Source: Krasilnikoviella flava (GTDB lineage: Bacteria; Actinomycetota; Actinomycetes; Actinomycetales; Cellulomonadaceae). From it: 64,000 nucleotides of DNA. The translations under genes and the position numbers were made by a program. Of this stretch, positions 61,205-64,000 are shown one piece after another. Location: assembly GCF_900167525.1 (NCBI RefSeq), contig NZ_FUZQ01000003.1, positions 434,001 through 498,000 of the forward strand. The letters run 5' to 3'. Positions within the stretch are counted from its first letter, which is position 1, and every line of letters starts with the position of its first letter. The notes below the pieces were generated by a model. The model ran no database searches and was not told where the DNA came from. It saw only the letters and a list, made by a program, of their open reading frames with translations.

Positions 61205-61255
61205 ATGGACCGGAGGACACTCTCCCCCCGAACCCCCACCGAGGAGTCCAGGTGA
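61205..61255 (+). CDS. 16-codon leaderless leader ORF coupled to pseudokinase gene
   Basis: ATG at 61205 begins MDRRTLSPRTPTEESR and ends in TGA at 61253-61255, overlapping the GTG (61252-61254) of the pseudokinase gene as GTGA. The -10 box TACCAT is 6 nt upstream, so the ORF is probably translated from the very 5' end of its mRNA. GAGGAG near its end can serve the next start. Short leaderless leader ORFs are well known in mycobacteria. Confidence 0.5.
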   Translation: MDRRTLSPRTPTEESR

Positions 61256-63213
61256 GCACCGCCCATCCCGGGACCGTCATGGTCGATCGCTATCGGCTCG
61301 TGCAGCCCGCAGCCACCGACCTCGCCGCAGCCGAGGCGTGGGAGGCGCACGACCAGATCCTGGACCGCCCGGTCCGGGTCACCTTCGTCGACGGCCCGTA
61401 CGCGTCCGCCGCGCTCGACGCGGCGCGCCGAGCCGCGCTCGTCGCCGACCCGCGGCTCTCCCGCGTGCTCGACGTCGGCAGCACCGATCTCGGTGCCGGC
61501 CAGCGCAGCTACATCATCTCCGAGCCGTACCGCGGTTCGTCGCTCACGGAGGTCGTCTCGGGCGGCCTCGTCGACGCCCAGCAGGCCCGCGCCGTCGTCG
61601 GCGAGGCTGCCGCCGCGCTCGAGGCCGCCGGGCAGCGGGGCGTCCACCACCTGGCTCTGCGGCCCGAGGCCGTGCGCGTGGACGGCCACCGCGTCGTCGT
61701 CACCGGCCTCGGGATCGACGCGGCGCTCGCCGGGGTCGACGGCGGCCGGGAGAACATCACGGGCTCCGGCGCGGCCGCGGCCGACGCGCGCGACCTCGTC
61801 GCCCTCGCCTACTACACGCTCACCGCCCGCTGGCCGGGCGACTCGCTCGACGAGCCGTGGATCGCGCCCGACGCCGTCCGCCCGCTGCCCGCACAGCGCG
61901 ACGCGCACGGCGTCGTCCCGGTGTCGACGCTCGTGCCGCACGTCGACCCCGAGCTCGACACGCTCGTGCGGCGCACCTTCGGCACCGGCACCCCGGACGC
62001 CCCGAGCACCCCGGGCGACGTCGTCGCCGCGCTCGCCCCCTGGGGCGAGGTGTCCGTCGTCGCGTCGCTGCCGCAGTTCGTGCAGCCGTCGACCGAGCCG
62101 CCGGTGCGCTCGTCCGTCCTGGGCGCCGTCGGCGCGGGTGCCGGGCTGCCGGGCACCCCGCCGCCCGCCCCGCCGGTCCGCCGCCCCTCCAGCGGGCGTA
62201 TCGCCCGCTCCGCCGGGTTCGGTGGTGTCGCGGGTGCGGCGGCCGGGGCCGCCGCCGGTCCGACGGGCGCCGTGCCGCCGCAGTCCACCCAGGCGATCCC
62301 GCCGGTCGGCGCGCCCAGCGCGGCGCAGGCACCGGTGCCGCCCACCCAGGCGACCGCAGCCATGCCGCCGGTCCAGCAGTCCGCGCCCGCGCCCCAGGCC
62401 GGCGCGCCGACGGCCGCGTACGGCGCCGCCCCCGCGGCCACGTACACGAATCAGGCGTACCCGGCGCCCCAGGCCGCCCCGGCACAGCAGCAGACCGCGC
62501 ACGCCCCCGTGCCGCCGCCGCCCGGGGGTGGCGAGCCGCGCGCCGACACCGGGGGCTTCGCGTCCTCCCCCGCCCCCAAGCGGCGGGGCGTGAACCCGAC
62601 GCCGATCGTGCTCGGGCTCGTGGTCGTCCTCGTGCTGGCCGGCGCCCTGTGGGCCGTCTCCCAGGTGATGTCGCCGTCCGCGCCGCCCGCCGCCGAGAGC
62701 CCCGCCGCCACCCAAGAGGCCGGCGGCGGCGGTGGAGCCGCCGAGCAGCCCAGCGGCGAGGAGTCGAGCGAGCCGACGGAGACCCCGGAGGTCCGGCCGG
62801 TCATCAAGTCGGGCGACCAGCTCGACCCCGAGGGCGAGGGCCAGCACCCGGAGGCCGTGGACCTGGCCTACGACGGCGACCCGTCGACATTCTGGTACAC
62901 CCAGTGGTTCAACGGCGCGGACTTCGCCGGCCTGCGCAGCGGCCTCGGCTACGTCATCGAGCTCGAGGAGCCGGCGCCGGTCACGTCGATCACGCTCAAC
63001 ACCAACTCGTCCGGGGGGCACGTCGAGGTCCGCGCGACGTCGCGTGACAACCCCACCGACGGGCCGGTGCTCGCCGAGGGTTCCTTCAGCTCCGAGACGA
63101 CGCTCGACCTCTCGGAGGAGACCGTCGCGGACTCCTTCGTCATCTGGGTCACGGAGCTCCCGCAGACCAACGACAAGTACTACGTGGAGCTCAACGAGAT
63201 CGTCCTCTCGTGA
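61252..63213 (+). CDS. membrane pseudokinase with outward discoidin-like domain (MviN partner)
   Basis: 653 residues from GTG at 61252, 5 nt after GAGGAG. Residues 10-270 follow a Ser/Thr-kinase fold but lack the catalytic residues: the VAIK lysine region reads VRVTFVDGP, the HRD loop HHLALRPEAV, and DFG is TGLGIDA. It is therefore a pseudokinase. A Pro/Ala/Gln-rich linker (about 290-440) and one membrane helix (about 449-470) follow. The outward domain (about 515-653; FWYTQWFNGADFAG, SITLNTNSSGG) resembles a F5/8-type carbohydrate-binding fold. In mycobacteria this unit is the C-terminal part of MviN and recruits FhaA; here it is separate. Confidence 0.88.
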   Translation: MSTAHPGTVMVDRYRLVQPAATDLAAAEAWEAHDQILDRPVRVTFVDGPYASAALDAARRAALVADPRLSRVLDVGSTDLGAGQRSYIISEPYRGSSLTEVVSGGLVDAQQARAVVGEAAAALEAAGQRGVHHLALRPEAVRVDGHRVVVTGLGIDAALAGVDGGRENITGSGAAAADARDLVALAYYTLTARWPGDSLDEPWIAPDAVRPLPAQRDAHGVVPVSTLVPHVDPELDTLVRRTFGTGTPDAPSTPGDVVAALAPWGEVSVVASLPQFVQPSTEPPVRSSVLGAVGAGAGLPGTPPPAPPVRRPSSGRIARSAGFGGVAGAAAGAAAGPTGAVPPQSTQAIPPVGAPSAAQAPVPPTQATAAMPPVQQSAPAPQAGAPTAAYGAAPAATYTNQAYPAPQAAPAQQQTAHAPVPPPPGGGEPRADTGGFASSPAPKRRGVNPTPIVLGLVVVLVLAGALWAVSQVMSPSAPPAAESPAATQEAGGGGGAAEQPSGEESSEPTETPEVRPVIKSGDQLDPEGEGQHPEAVDLAYDGDPSTFWYTQWFNGADFAGLRSGLGYVIELEEPAPVTSITLNTNSSGGHVEVRATSRDNPTDGPVLAEGSFSSETTLDLSEETVADSFVIWVTELPQTNDKYYVELNEIVLS

Positions 63214-63215
63214 CC

Positions 63216-63245
63216 GTTCCCGGGCGGCGGCCGTCGCCCGGGAAC
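63216..63245 (+). terminator. hairpin between pseudokinase and trxB
   Basis: A perfect 11-bp stem (GTTCCCGGGCG at 63216-63226 with 63235-63245) and 8-nt loop start 3 nt after the pseudokinase stop, separating trxB into its own unit. Confidence 0.75.
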
Positions 63246-63318
63246 ACCACACCTCCTCAAGGTGTTGAGGGCGGTGGCGCCCAGGACGCGAACGACCACC
63301 AGACGACCAGGAGAGAAC

Positions 63319-64000
63319 GTGACCGATCAGCCGACCAACACCACCGGTGAGGCCACCGTGCACGACATCGTCATCGTCGGCTCGGGCCCGGCCGGCTACA
63401 CCGCGGCCGTGTACGCCGCGCGAGCTGGTCTGTCGCCCGTCGTCATCGCGGGTTCCGTCACCGCCGGCGGCGCCCTCATGAACACCACCGAGGTCGAGAA
63501 CTTCCCCGGCTTCCCCACCGGCGTGCAGGGCCCGGACCTCATGGAGGCCATGCGCGAGCAGGCCGAGAAGTTCGGTGCCCGCGTGCTGTGGGACGACGCC
63601 GAGCAGGTCGAGCTCACCGGTGACGTCAAGACGGTCGTCACGGGCGGTGGCGAGACCTTCCGCGCCCGTGCCGTGATCCTCGCGACCGGCTCCGCCTACC
63701 GCGAGCTGGGCCTGCCCGAGGAGAAGCAGCTCTCCGGCCGCGGCGTCTCGTGGTGCGCCACCTGCGACGGGTTCTTCTTCCGCGACCAGCACATCGCTGT
63801 CGTGGGCGGCGGGGACTCCGCGATGGAGGAGGCGACCTTCCTCACCCGGTTCGCGTCCAAGGTGACGGTGGTGCACCGTCGCGACTCGCTCCGGGCATCG
63901 AAGATCATGGCGGACCGCGCACAGGCCGACCCGAAGATCGAGTTCGCCTGGAACAGCGAGGTCGCCGGGATCTCCGGCGAGAACAAGGTCACCGGGATCA
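63319..64000 (+). CDS. trxB: thioredoxin-disulfide reductase, 3' end cut by window
   Basis: The first 227 residues are visible from GTG at 63319 after GGAGAG. The FAD-binding motif is GSGPAG (21-26), the NADPH motif GGGDSA (163-168), and the redox pair Cys146-Ala-Thr-Cys149 in WCATCDG. All are standard for low-molecular-weight thioredoxin reductase. It reduces thioredoxin with NADPH. In related genomes trxA and the parA/parB genes near the origin follow outside this window. Confidence 0.97.
   Translation, partial: MTDQPTNTTGEATVHDIVIVGSGPAGYTAAVYAARAGLSPVVIAGSVTAGGALMNTTEVENFPGFPTGVQGPDLMEAMREQAEKFGARVLWDDAEQVELTGDVKTVVTGGGETFRARAVILATGSAYRELGLPEEKQLSGRGVSWCATCDGFFFRDQHIAVVGGGDSAMEEATFLTRFASKVTVVHRRDSLRASKIMADRAQADPKIEFAWNSEVAGISGENKVTGI

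Overview
The window is very GC-rich (clearly above 70% by eye), densely coded and strand-switching. GTG starts, ATGA/GTGA stop-start overlaps and -10 boxes (TANNNT) lying 6-7 nt before a start codon (leaderless genes) are frequent. The core gene order (dnaB; rplI-rpsR-ssb-rpsF; a PASTA penicillin-binding protein; padR-ino1; CCA-adding enzyme, Nudix, DUF6049, murJ, pseudokinase, trxB) is the one found beside the chromosomal origin in Actinomycetota. The carbohydrate-uptake clusters fit a Micrococcales actinomycete of the Cellulomonadaceae/Promicromonosporaceae type. The lineage is inferred from layout only; no marker rRNA is present. No tRNA, rRNA, CRISPR array or insertion sequence was recognised.

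Layout. 1-7.1 kb: a cut-off alpha/beta hydrolase facing a TetR regulator, a cupin-DUF4287 pair, DUF4235, a DUF6153/DUF305 pair (secreted, His/Met-rich), a VanY-type D,D-carboxypeptidase translationally coupled to a 26-codon leader ORF, and an MFS-tetR operon with its operator. 7.1-16.9 kb: a carbohydrate regulon in which a LacI regulator sits between a GH2 glycosidase/PLP-enzyme operon and a convergent operon of sugar ABC transporter plus GH31. An identical TACAGCGCTGTA operator lies in both promoters. 17-21.4 kb: assorted single genes (ThrE-like exporter, TSUP permease, DHFR-like reductase, a 5'-truncated acetyltransferase remnant, a P-loop ATPase, a SLOG-like protein). 21.4-24.2 kb: a three-gene cassette (CMD protein, AI-2E-type permease, K+ channel) bracketed by two copies of a 61-bp repeat. 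24.2-27.3 kb: dnaB interrupted by two inteins of different mechanistic classes, preceded by a cluster of DnaA-box-like sites. 27.6-35.2 kb: MATE transporter, an orphan winged-helix regulator, a 1377-residue secreted subtilisin-like protease, and a phosphotransferase that seems to start at ATC. 35.4-41.9 kb: ribosomal/ssb operon, PBP, padR-ino1 with a 27-bp near-perfect operator. 42-49.9 kb: a second six-gene carbohydrate operon (two Gfo/Idh/MocA oxidoreductases, an ABC importer and a ROK-regulator/oxidoreductase fusion protein). 50-54.7 kb: three MFS transporters. 54.7-64 kb: the origin-flanking cell-envelope block, cut inside trxB.

The strongest candidates for unusual biology are the doubly intein-split dnaB, the ROK-Gfo/Idh/MocA fusion regulator, the two short ORFs coupled by stop-start overlap to cell-wall genes, the repeat-bracketed cassette downstream of dnaB, and the DnaA-box cluster between dnaB and the MATE gene.
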